Positions 5,926-11,730 of a stretch of DNA of 12,788 bases are shown here, piece by piece. The position numbers and the translations under genes were made by a program. Positions within the stretch are counted from its first letter, which is position 1; each line of letters begins with the position of its first letter. The notes beneath the pieces are model-generated. The model was not told the DNA's origin, did no database searches, and saw only the letters and a program-made list of their open reading frames with translations. Origin of the DNA: CAVRZY01 sp963725415 (GTDB lineage Bacteria > Acidobacteriota > Terriglobia > Bryobacterales > Bryobacteraceae); NCBI GenBank assembly GCA_963725415.1, contig CAVRZY010000067.1, positions 1 to 12,788 of the forward strand, in the 5' to 3' direction.

Positions 5926-6186
5926 CTACCCCACGACCTGGGCAAGCCTCGCGGCTGCCTGAACGATCGGCGAACCTTGGATCATCCCGAGGCCAGCGCT
6001 TTTCACCGTCCGCCCCATCAGAGGTTTGCCGAAGGGATCAATCGCCGCGCTCGCCAGATCCGGCCGTCGCCGAGAGGCTTCCCGGAAGGCTGCCGGGCGG
6101 GCGCCGTACTGCGGCAGCAGTTCTGTGGCCAGGTCCGAAAGTTGGTCCCACGCCGCGTTCTCTTTCGACGCTGGGTCGTTGCTCAT
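5926..6186 (-). CDS. unknown small phage protein, 86 residues
   Basis: The ATG overlaps the stop of the 310-residue gene (ATGA), so it is coupled to it. The acidic N-terminus (MSNDPASKENAAWDQLSDLA) is followed by an Arg-rich centre (PAAFREASRRRPDLASAA) and a Gly/Ala-rich end (SAGLGMIQGSPIVQAAARLA). No motif, signal peptide or firm membrane segment is visible. It closes the transcription unit before terminators T1 and T2. A minor structural or assembly role would fit the location, but the sequence does not show it. Confidence 0.55.
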   Translation of the reverse strand: MSNDPASKENAAWDQLSDLATELLPQYGARPAAFREASRRRPDLASAAIDPFGKPLMGRTVKSAGLGMIQGSPIVQAAARLAQVVG

Positions 6187-7115
6187 AATCCGCCCCCTGC
6201 CAATCTCTCGATAGCTTCCCGGCCGGCTCGCACTTCCTCAGCCGGCCCAAGCGGCCGCGCTGATTCTACCGAGGGATGTTGGTCCTGGCCCCCGGCCTCA
6301 GCCCCGGCGAAGCGTAGCACTGGTGCTTTGGGCTGCATCTCAGCCTTCGCCCACGCATCTCGCATGGCCTGTTCCTCGCGGCGTTTGCGAACTTCCGACA
6401 CGTCGCGCTCAAGCGATTGAGCCACGGCCTTGATCCGAGAGACACTTTCGAACGCGGCGCGCGCCGTCGCGTTTTCGAGCCATTGTTCCTGCCAGCCGGC
6501 CCCCTCGGTGCGTTCGCGGTCGAACAACGGTACCAGTTCTTTGCCGTCGTTTTGCGGGTCCACCAACTTGATCGACCTGAGCCCCGACAATCGGACCCCC
6601 AGCCCTTGCGCCAGGCCGTACCCGAGGCGGAGCGTCTCCGCGAACTCCTCACCCGCCTTCCGGTATTGCTCGCGGAACTCATCCAGCACCGTCTGGATGA
6701 AGGTTTGCCGCGCCACCGCGAATTCGTCCGCTGCTGTCAGCAGATCGCCCTCCGTGGCGGTCAAACGCGCCCGAAGGCCCGTCAACCGGGCCTCAAGGGT
6801 CTCCAACTCATCCCTCGCCGCACTCACAAGTTTCCGCGCTTTCCTCGGGGTGACGACCGTCGCGGTCTCGCCCAGCGCAACCGCCGCCTCCTCAAGGGCG
6901 CGCGCCGCCTCTTCGCCGTTCAGCGCTTGGAGAGCGGTTTTGAACTCCTCTTCCGCCCGGAGGACGGCCTGTTCGGTTGCCTTGATTGCCGCCCGGATCT
7001 TGGTCCGTTCATCCATTACCCGTTCCACAGGCTTCAGCGCGGTTTCAATTTCTTTGGCCAATCGCCCCACTTCCAGTGCCGCCGCCAACTTCGACTTTTT
7101 TGATTCTCCAAACAT
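6183..7115 (-). CDS. coiled-coil phage protein, 310 residues, paralogue of the upstream gene
   Basis: ATG at 7115 has AAGGAG 7 nt upstream. Residues 10-130 are almost entirely charged helix, strongly coiled-coil in character (EQAVLRAEEEFKTALQAL, DELETLEARLTGLRARL). Residues about 137-180 (QTFIQTVLDEFREQYRKAGE and YGLAQGLGVRLSGL) align with residues 37-80 of the 177-residue protein encoded next to it. A Trp-containing segment (GAGWQEQWLENATARAAF), another helical part and an acidic disordered tail follow. Function is unknown; long coiled coils next to tail genes suggest a scaffold, baseplate-like or fibre-associated part. The stop overlaps the next gene's start. Confidence 0.68.
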   Translation of the reverse strand: MFGESKKSKLAAALEVGRLAKEIETALKPVERVMDERTKIRAAIKATEQAVLRAEEEFKTALQALNGEEAARALEEAAVALGETATVVTPRKARKLVSAARDELETLEARLTGLRARLTATEGDLLTAADEFAVARQTFIQTVLDEFREQYRKAGEEFAETLRLGYGLAQGLGVRLSGLRSIKLVDPQNDGKELVPLFDRERTEGAGWQEQWLENATARAAFESVSRIKAVAQSLERDVSEVRKRREEQAMRDAWAKAEMQPKAPVLRFAGAEAGGQDQHPSVESARPLGPAEEVRAGREAIERLAGGGL

Positions 7116-7130
7116 GATTGCTCCTTGCCT

Positions 7131-7664
7131 TCACAACCTGGTGATCGCGCACCCGCCTGAAATACCAACATACTTGTAAGCCCCAGGCGAGAAGGGTTCG
7201 GTAGGTGCGCTACCCTCACTCTCTTTGCCGGTCACTCGCTCCAACCCCTGGATAGCTTCGCGGATTGGTGCCAATTCCTGATATAAAGCGAGGGCCTGCG
7301 GGTCATTGTACCCGCCGGGGCCGAACAGGTTCTGCCACCCGGAGGATTGCACGACTTTTCGGAGGTCGTACAAATAGAAGAGCACCTTGGCTGGATCGCA
7401 TAGGTCCGCGATGCAGGCACAGAAGAGGCCGGGCAAGAAGATTCCCAATGTCGCCTGCAAAACGAAGCCTCGACGGAGCACGGGCAGGACCGTGTTCATC
7501 GCAGCCTGATACTCCGCTGCATACTCGTTCAGGACTTCTTCGGCGAACCGCTTTCGCGCTTCAATTAGTGCCTCCAGCGCAGCTTCGGCGCCCCCGGTTT
7601 CGCGCTTCGCGACAAGTTGCCGCGCTTCATCAAGCGCAACCTGTAACTCAGTTGGTAAGCCCAT
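7131..7664 (-). CDS. helical phage protein with hydrophobic centre, 177 residues, paralogue of the downstream gene
   Basis: ATG at 7664 has GGAG about 9 nt upstream. The N-terminal half is helical (residues 5-60). Residues 37-80 (RKRFAEEVLNEYAAEYQAAM followed by LRRGFVLQATLGIFLPGL) match the 310-residue neighbour at about 136-180: both show F-x3-VL-(N/D)-E-(Y/F)-x3-Y and end in LG-x4-GL. Residues 66-88 are hydrophobic and contain two Cys (GLFCACIADLC has three in all). The C-terminus is Pro/Gly-rich. The two adjacent genes probably arose by duplication, the second having lost or the first having gained a long coiled coil. No known function. Confidence 0.65.
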   Translation of the reverse strand: MGLPTELQVALDEARQLVAKRETGGAEAALEALIEARKRFAEEVLNEYAAEYQAAMNTVLPVLRRGFVLQATLGIFLPGLFCACIADLCDPAKVLFYLYDLRKVVQSSGWQNLFGPGGYNDPQALALYQELAPIREAIQGLERVTGKESEGSAPTEPFSPGAYKYVGISGGCAITRL

Positions 7665-7689
7665 GTATGGGGTCTCCTTTCGGTCTCTC

Positions 7690-8676
7690 TCACTGGCACC
7701 AAATCTGCCCGATTATCTTCTTCACGGTTGCAACGGTTTTCACATCAAAACCGAACACATCCCCGGCCGTCACGGTGTTGGTCCAGCCCGTTCGGTCGCT
7801 ATCCTGATTTAACTGCGCACTGGAAAGCGTAATTGGAGCGCTGGCGGAAATTTTGTTGGCTGATGTCGGGATCACTCCGGCTGCCTTCCACACGTCAACG
7901 GTAACTGAACCCGAAGCATCTGCCGAGACCATGGCTTTATTGATTGTGCACGGGAAATTGACGCTAGGATAAAAGCGAATGTCGCCGGTGGGGATCACCG
8001 ATCCACCCCCATCAACCGAGAAAGAAATGCTGCGTTGGACGACTCGCACTAGGTCGGCGGTGTCAGACAACTCCGTCGAGGCGTGAGATGCAATCGAGAT
8101 GACGGTATCCGCCGTGCCCGCCGTACTCGCCTTGCCGGAAGTGTCGGCGGCGTTGTTGGGGATATCTGCCGATACCAGCGTATTCCGGCCACGCATCGCC
8201 CGGTAATTCGTGCCATTGCTGACGATCCTGGCCGACTGGCCTATAGATAAAGTGAATGTCGCGGCACCCTCGATGGTGGATACGGCCGGCGTGATCGTGG
8301 CCGTCCCTACCCCGCTGTTCAGGAGCGTAGTTTCCCAACCCTCGGGGAACCCTGCGCTTCCAGCTTGGGCGATAGAAATAGCAATGGGATTGGCGTTTGT
8401 CAGCGTGACCAATTTCTGCCGGTCGCCGGTGACAATTGCGTAACTTGTGCCGGTCTGGGGATTCACGCCAACATAGGCCAGCGTGGGATTGGGGTAAGTG
8501 CCTGCGAGCGCTCCGCCAGCGGCGCCGCCAGGCAACCCGCTGGCCCATTGAGCACAGTCCATCCTTTCGGTGTGGACGTTAAAAAGCCAACGCGTGCACT
8601 GGGCCGAAGCCGCCGCCGCAGACCAGACCAAAGCAAGTAGGGGCCATATGGTTGCCCGCTTTTTCATCTCGCTCAC
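7690..8676 (-). CDS. tail-fibre-like protein with an N-terminal signal peptide, 328 residues
   Basis: The GTG at 8676 has GAGGAG 11 nt upstream; an ATG three codons later is possible. Residues 1-25 form a clear signal peptide: MSEMKKR, a hydrophobic core (WPLLALVWSAAAA), and ASA before Q26. Then comes GGALAGTYPNPTL (54-66), a motif frequent in phage tail fibres, a beta-rich domain ending in FTLSIGQSARIVSNGTNYRA (141-160), and a spacer of Ala/Thr repeats. The C-terminal domain (about 213-328) contains DVWKAAGVIPTSANKI and SDRTGWTNTVTAGDVFGFDV, like receptor-binding jelly-roll tips. Role: probably host recognition. The signal peptide is odd, as phage fibres are normally assembled in the cytoplasm, and suggests either export of the protein or capture by the host. 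Confidence 0.78.
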   Translation of the reverse strand: MSEMKKRATIWPLLALVWSAAAASAQCTRWLFNVHTERMDCAQWASGLPGGAAGGALAGTYPNPTLAYVGVNPQTGTSYAIVTGDRQKLVTLTNANPIAISIAQAGSAGFPEGWETTLLNSGVGTATITPAVSTIEGAATFTLSIGQSARIVSNGTNYRAMRGRNTLVSADIPNNAADTSGKASTAGTADTVISIASHASTELSDTADLVRVVQRSISFSVDGGGSVIPTGDIRFYPSVNFPCTINKAMVSADASGSVTVDVWKAAGVIPTSANKISASAPITLSSAQLNQDSDRTGWTNTVTAGDVFGFDVKTVATVKKIIGQIWCQ

Positions 8677-8691
8677 AGTGCTTTGTTCTCC

Positions 8692-9153
8692 TCAGCTTTC
8701 TGAGCCGGCCCTACTGCGGTCGGACATGAACTGCCGCACCTGCCTATTCAGAACTGTATAGACCAGGTGTTCCTCGCAATTCAGTTCCGCAGCCACCTGC
8801 CCCGATATCCTGGAAGGGAAGTTCAAAATTGCCTCCGCGTCTTCGTGTAGGCGCGCCTCGGTCGCTCCCCGCATCTCCTCCGCATCCACCAACTTCCCCG
8901 ACTGCCGCTCGAAGTTCAGTCGGCAACGTTTGGCTTTGTACACGGCTTCCATGCGCTTCGCATCGGCTAAGGTCACCGGCTCGCCGTCCGCTGGCTTCGG
9001 GCCGGGTTTATCGTCCAAGACCGCATCGCTCCCCACCTCGTCAACGAACTGGCCACGCATGACCAGGATGCCCTTCGCCTTCAGTTTGGAAATGTAGGGA
9101 CGTGAGACCCGCCGGTGCTTGGCGTACTCGGCCTGACTCATGAACTTCTTCAT
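8692..9153 (-). CDS. terminase small subunit-like (Nu1-type) DNA-binding protein, 153 residues
   Basis: ATG at 9153 has GGAGG about 8 nt upstream, itself embedded between GTTAAC boxes. Residues 5-35 (MSQAEYAKHRRVSRPYISKL, then KAKGILVMRG) form a helix-turn-helix of the kind found in Nu1/TerS proteins, where it recognises the packaging site. Residues 60-120 (TLADAKRMEAVYKAKRCRLN, ERQSGKLVDAEEM, ILNFPSRISGQVAAEL) match the usual second half of such proteins, a helical oligomerisation region. A large terminase should follow but does not: the next gene, 15 nt on, is the tail-fibre-like one. It may therefore be a relic, or a regulator that still uses its DNA-binding domain. Confidence 0.75.
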   Translation of the reverse strand: MKKFMSQAEYAKHRRVSRPYISKLKAKGILVMRGQFVDEVGSDAVLDDKPGPKPADGEPVTLADAKRMEAVYKAKRCRLNFERQSGKLVDAEEMRGATEARLHEDAEAILNFPSRISGQVAAELNCEEHLVYTVLNRQVRQFMSDRSRAGSES

Positions 9154-9155
9154 CC

Positions 9156-9183
9156 GTTAACCTCCAGAGTTAACCTGGTTAAC
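9156..9183. promoter_or_regulatory. three GTTAAC boxes around the ribosome binding site of the terminase-like gene
   Basis: GTTAAC occurs at 9156-9161, 9169-9174 and 9178-9183, each extended to GTTAACC on the plus strand. The spacing is 13 and 9 bases. The Shine-Dalgarno sequence GGAGG lies between the first and second boxes. A palindromic hexamer three times in 28 bases right at a translation start looks like an operator; the terminase-like helix-turn-helix protein itself would be an obvious candidate to bind it, which is inference. Confidence 0.6.
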
Positions 9184-9356
9184 CCCCATTTTTGGCCTGT
9201 CGGTAGCGCCTGAGTGCAACAAAGCTACCTCCGCTGGAAGAACCGGAGAACAGGACCCGCGAGTCCGAAACTAACCTTGCCTCGGTCTTTGGTTTCAACA
9301 ACTTAGAACCGTTGCACCTGCCTCCACGCTCCTGCCTCTCTTACTGCCCTTTGCTT

Positions 9357-9581
9357 TCAACGACTTACCGCCATACCCTGCCGCGCCGTCGCCACCACGG
9401 GCAAGACCGGCGGCCCCAGTTGCTTCCGGCATACGACGCAGCAGGCACCGCAGTAGATCCCGACAACTCGCGTAGGCACATGAACGGTGCTCCGGTGCCG
9501 TCCACAATTCGCGCAAGGTCCTGGCGTGCGCACACTCCGATAACACCCGCTCGACTTCTGCACTGCCTTCTGTGCGCTCAT
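9357..9581 (-). CDS. small zinc-ribbon protein, 74 residues, paralogue of the one at 11304
   Basis: ATG at 9581 has GGAG 5 nt upstream and overlaps the stop of the 68-residue gene (ATGA). The centre carries two Cys knuckles: C23-A-N-C26-G and C44-G-A-C47-C48-V-V-C51, with H29 and H34 between. The spacing and the residues G, R, HVP and G between knuckles match the protein encoded at 11304-11516 over 29 positions without a gap. Four-Cys zinc ribbons of this size usually bind nucleic acid or stabilise a small adaptor. An open frame extends further upstream (to 9917) but overlaps the better 68-residue gene and a repeat cluster, so I took the internal ATG. Confidence 0.65.
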   Translation of the reverse strand: MSAQKAVQKSSGCYRSVRTPGPCANCGRHRSTVHVPTRVVGIYCGACCVVCRKQLGPPVLPVVATARQGMAVSR

Positions 9582-9784
9582 GGCAACTCCATCCGCTCGA
9601 AGGGGCCCGACTGCGCTTCCCGTTTGGGCACCGGTTCCACCCGTTCTGATACCAGACGCGCCCACCGCACGGATAAGGAGTCCGGCCCGCCGTAACTGGT
9701 TGGGTCTTCCAGGATCACCCTTGCCGCTTCCCGGTTGCGGACCTGATCGGAGTTTTTCCGGTTCGTCATTGCGTTTTTCAACAT
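9578..9784 (-). CDS. unknown small protein, up to 68 residues
   Basis: The frame starts at an ATG at 9784 or, five codons later, at 9769 (MTNRKNSDQVRNREAARVIL); neither has a clear ribosome binding site. The product is charged, mostly helical at the N-terminus (NREAARVILEDPTSYGG), then SLSVRWARLVSERVE and a basic end. No motif is recognisable. The ATGA overlap with the zinc-ribbon gene supports it being a real coupled gene, and it begins immediately after the TGACGG repeat cluster, which may hold its control region. Confidence 0.5.
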   Translation of the reverse strand: MLKNAMTNRKNSDQVRNREAARVILEDPTSYGGPDSLSVRWARLVSERVEPVPKREAQSGPFERMELP

Positions 9785-9786
9785 GG

Positions 9787-9933
9787 CTGACGGGTCTGCC
9801 CGTCAGGTCCGTCAGCCGCAACCGCTTGAATCCTGACGGGCTGACGGGTCCTGATGGCTTTTCTTCAAAACTTTCTACAACGCGCGCGTATAGGGACTTC
9901 TGAAGAAAACCCGTCATCAGCCGTCACCCGTCA
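9787..9933. repeat. cluster of eight TGACGG/CCGTCA motifs including a perfect hairpin
   Basis: Cores lie at 9787-9794 and 9799-9806 (CTGACGGG-TCTG-CCCGTCAG, a perfect 8-bp stem with a 4-nt loop), 9809-9815, 9833-9840, 9841-9848, 9910-9916, 9920-9926 and 9927-9933. They occur in both orientations and fill the gap between the primase remnant and the 68-residue gene. Possible operator or replication-associated sites. A 9917-leftward open frame (MTGFLQKSLYARVVESFEEK) passes through; it might be a coding tail of the primase in another frame, which I cannot settle. Confidence 0.6.
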
Positions 9934-10245
9934 CCTTTCGACCCTCAAACCAATGCCTAGGTACACCTTTCCATGTTTGGTGTGCTGCCCATCAAGGCCG
10001 CGTTCTCTGAGTCTTGCCGCGAAGTTAACTTCGCTCAGGGGATGCTCTCCCGCCCCTTCAGCCCATTCGCGGTAAGCGGTGTAGAACTGCCGGGCTTTGG
10101 CCTGAGCATAGTCGCCCACGACACAACAATCATCGACGAACCGGCCCAAGGCATCCGACTCAATGCGCCAGGCCCGGCTCGCGCTTTCCACGGGGCCCGG
10201 CTTCCCCAGGCCCTCGGTCCGCCACCGCCGACCCCGTTCCGAGCC
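9931..10245 (-). pseudogene. orphan C-terminal domain of a D5/P4-family phage primase-helicase
   Basis: The frame is open from a TGA at 10246 to a TGA at 9931. It reads WRTEGLGKPGPVESASRAWR, then ESDALGRFVDDCCVVGDYAQ, then ARQFYTAYREWAEGAGEHPLS and FAARLRERGLD, ending HGKVYLGIGLRVER. The order 'SD.LG.F..DCC..G', 'YxAYRxWAExxGExPLS', 'F..RLxERG' is the conserved end of P4/D5-type primase-helicases, whose last 100 residues form a winged-helix DNA-binding unit. The primase and AAA+ parts, which should be several hundred residues, are absent. A GTG at 10191 could start it as a free DNA-binding protein. It is in the same frame as the gene upstream, separated by that one TGA. Confidence 0.68.
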
Positions 10246-10473
10246 TCAGAGGGCGCCAACCTGCTTGAGCACACGCTCCAGACGCCGCGCCTCCTCAGTG
10301 GCGACCATACCAAGCACAGGATCCTCTTCCACCAGTCGCTCGCCCTGCTTTTTTGACTCTGCTACCGCGGCTCTGGCGGCGGCGCGCAACAGCGCGGGAT
10401 TGTGGACTCGGGCGATAGCCAGGGCCCGGCCAGCCCCCATCGGTTCGTACGCGATTAACAATTCTGCCCTCAT
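10246..10473 (-). CDS. unknown small helical protein, 75 residues
   Basis: ATG at 10473 is preceded by TATAGGAGACC, a ribosome binding site with rather short spacing. The product begins MRAELLIAYEPMGAGRALAI, then has an Ala-rich helix (ALLRAAARAAVAESKKQGER) and a second acidic-to-basic helix (ATEEARRLERVLKQVGAL). No motif that I can name. It begins 14 nt after the end of the 164-residue gene and probably shares its mRNA. Its TGA is directly followed, in frame, by the primase remnant, so it could be either a separate gene or the front of a fused, stop-interrupted frame. Confidence 0.6.
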   Translation of the reverse strand: MRAELLIAYEPMGAGRALAIARVHNPALLRAAARAAVAESKKQGERLVEEDPVLGMVATEEARRLERVLKQVGAL

Positions 10474-10486
10474 GGTCTCCTATAAA

Positions 10487-10981
10487 CTAACGCCCAAATT
10501 TGTGCTTTTGGAACATTTTCCGGTCGGAACGTTTCGTTCGACATGGCCACTCAGCGAGCATGAGTCTGAGAAACTGCTGGCCTAAGCAGGCCAAGTCCCA
10601 GATGCGCCTTCCGTCCGAGAGACGCCGGTGGAATACTAGGTGACGCGAATCCCCGCCTTGTTGAACGAGAAAATCTGAGGGCTTGGCCTTTTGCCGAAGC
10701 TCCCGGAATTTCCGGAACAGGCGCATCCTGACGCGATCCACTTCCCGGCGGGTCCACTGAAGTTCCTTTGGCAGCGCGGCTCTGGGGATGGCCTCTCCGT
10801 ATTTTTTGCGGAGGTAAGCGCGCTCCTGCGGGTCGGTCTTGAGTCTGCGCAGCAGCCGGCCCCAGTCAATCGCATAAACCTCGGTTGGATCGAAGCAGAT
10901 TTCGGGGAGCGATTCCCAAGCAGGAAGAGACTCCAAACTGATCGCCTGTTGGCCACCTAGACGGATCACATCAGTTTTCAT
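10487..10981 (-). CDS. unknown basic protein, 164 residues
   Basis: ATG at 10981 overlaps the stop of the coiled-coil gene (ATGA). The N-terminal 45 residues are acidic to neutral (SLPAWESLPEICFDPTEVYA); the rest is strongly basic, with helices RLLRRLKTDPQERAYLRKKY and TRREVDRVRMRLFRKFREL, and a C-terminus rich in Arg/Lys (CRTKRSDRKMFQKHKFGR). The charge suggests nucleic-acid binding. I recognise no fold or motif. Position in the early-type operon next to the zinc-ribbon gene and the primase remnant suggests a replication or regulatory accessory role, which is inference only. Confidence 0.6.
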   Translation of the reverse strand: MKTDVIRLGGQQAISLESLPAWESLPEICFDPTEVYAIDWGRLLRRLKTDPQERAYLRKKYGEAIPRAALPKELQWTRREVDRVRMRLFRKFRELRQKAKPSDFLVQQGGDSRHLVFHRRLSDGRRIWDLACLGQQFLRLMLAEWPCRTKRSDRKMFQKHKFGR

Positions 10982-11307
10982 TCCGCCGACCCGCCCTGGC
11001 CCCCAGCAACGCCGCCGCCGGGCATTCTGGGCGCCGCCTCCAGATTCCGCCGCAACTTGCCCGCCTGCCGCAGATTTTCCTCGAGCTTTTGGGCCACCTC
11101 CCGATGTCTGGCTTCAGCCTTTCGCCAATCTGCGATTGCCAAGTCCAGCCGGCCGCGCCCGCTCCCGGTCCATTGTTCACGGTCCAACTCCCGCACCACC
11201 AGCCATGCTTCCGCAACCGCTGCGGCCGCCTGCTCTTCGGCTTCCCGCAGCCCCGGCAGTTGCTTGGCCAGCTCGCGGAGATGGCAACGCGCTTCTTCCG
11301 CGTTCAT
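10978..11307 (-). CDS. small coiled-coil protein, 109 residues
   Basis: ATG at 11307 overlaps the stop of the zinc-ribbon gene (ATGA) and is preceded by GGCGGAAGT. The product is almost all helix: HLRELAKQLPGLREAEEQAA, VAEAWLVVRELDREQWTG, and AEARHREVAQKLEENLRQAG. It ends in a Gly-rich tail (PGGGVAGGQGGSAE). The open frame extends to 11541, but the extra N-terminal part is a shadow of the zinc-ribbon gene. Probably oligomeric; function unknown. It sits in a run of four genes joined by 4-base overlaps. Confidence 0.6.
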   Translation of the reverse strand: MNAEEARCHLRELAKQLPGLREAEEQAAAAVAEAWLVVRELDREQWTGSGRGRLDLAIADWRKAEARHREVAQKLEENLRQAGKLRRNLEAAPRMPGGGVAGGQGGSAE

Positions 11308-11516
11308 ACTTCCGCCTTCCGAGTTGCCGCACCCACCGTTGCTATGGAAACCACCGGCAGCAGCCAGTTTGTACAAGCGGGGCAGCAGCGAGAGCAGGCA
11401 GTCCCCTTGTAGGCCAAGGGGACATGCGCCACCACTCGGACATTTCCGCATCGCGAACACTGTGCTGCTGGCCGCAGACTGCGCAGACAACCACGAGACC
11501 GGGCGGTTAGTTTCAC
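11304..11516 (-). CDS. small zinc-ribbon protein, 70 residues, paralogue of the one at 9357
   Basis: The product has C20-S-R-C23-G and C41-S-R-C44-C45-P-A-C48, a four- to six-Cys zinc ribbon, with HVP (31-33) between. These 29 residues align without gaps to residues 23-51 of the protein at 9357-9581, sharing 12 positions including every knuckle Cys. The C-terminus is different. The start is a GTG overlapping the stop of the previous 56-codon gene (GTGA). A nucleic-acid-binding or adaptor role is likely for the fold, but no function is known. Second gene of the compact operon that begins within the TGTCCGCC array. Confidence 0.62.
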   Translation of the reverse strand: MKLTARSRGCLRSLRPAAQCSRCGNVRVVAHVPLAYKGTACSRCCPACTNWLLPVVSIATVGAATRKAEV

Positions 11517-11683
11517 GACTCGCCCCCAAGCGGGTTCCCATCAGTAGGTCTCGGCTTCGGCCACGGCGGACAGTCGAGGGTGTCGAAGGCGCTGGTCATC
11601 CAGTCGAACAGTTCAGCCGACAGCCAGCCCGAGTCACAACACAGGCGGACAGCCTTTTGCTTTTTTCTCTCTCTGGCGGACAC
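11513..11683 (-). CDS. unknown 56-residue protein starting inside the cruciform
   Basis: A GTG start at 11683 lies within a GGCGGACACTC site (GTG TCC GCC on the coding strand, giving M-S-A). The product begins MSARERKKQKAVRLCCDSGW and continues LSAELFDWMTSAFDTLDCPP, with a Pro/Gly-rich end; C15, C16 and C38 are the only cysteines. The TGA overlaps the GTG of the zinc-ribbon gene, which supports real translation. An ATG at 11599 is an alternative start but has no ribosome binding site. Start and upstream region can fold into the long inverted repeat at 11661-11730, so translation may depend on that structure. Not recognised. Confidence 0.5.
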   Translation of the reverse strand: MSARERKKQKAVRLCCDSGWLSAELFDWMTSAFDTLDCPPWPKPRPTDGNPLGGES

Positions 11684-11730
11684 TCCCCTCTATAGAGGGG
11701 AGGAGAGTGTCCGCCGGAAGAGAGAGAAAG
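11661..11730. repeat. long cruciform-capable inverted repeat
   Basis: Arms of 11 bp (GGCGGACACTC at 11675-11685 and GAGTGTCCGCC at 11705-11715) are prolonged outwards by a pyrimidine tract (11661-11674) pairing with a purine tract (11716-11730), with one bulge and a few wobbles: about 25 bp in all. Inside lies a second perfect palindrome, CCCCTCTATAGAGGGG (11685-11700). No T-tract follows, so it is not a simple terminator. Confidence 0.75.

Noticed and set aside
5878..6420. 180-residue plus-strand frame with a good AAGGAGG before its ATG
   Set aside because: It lies antisense to two well-supported minus-strand genes and reads as low-complexity Arg/Pro/Ser. The AAGGAGG is the flank of terminator T1.
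9202..9229. GGTAGC...GCTACC hairpin as a terminator
   Set aside because: Only a 6-bp stem with a 16-nt loop and no T-tract on either strand.
9582..9917. N-terminal extension of the zinc-ribbon frame (MTGFLQKSLYARVV...)
   Set aside because: It overlaps the better-supported 68-residue gene and the TGACGG cluster. It could be an out-of-frame tail of the primase, but the evidence is not enough to annotate a gene.
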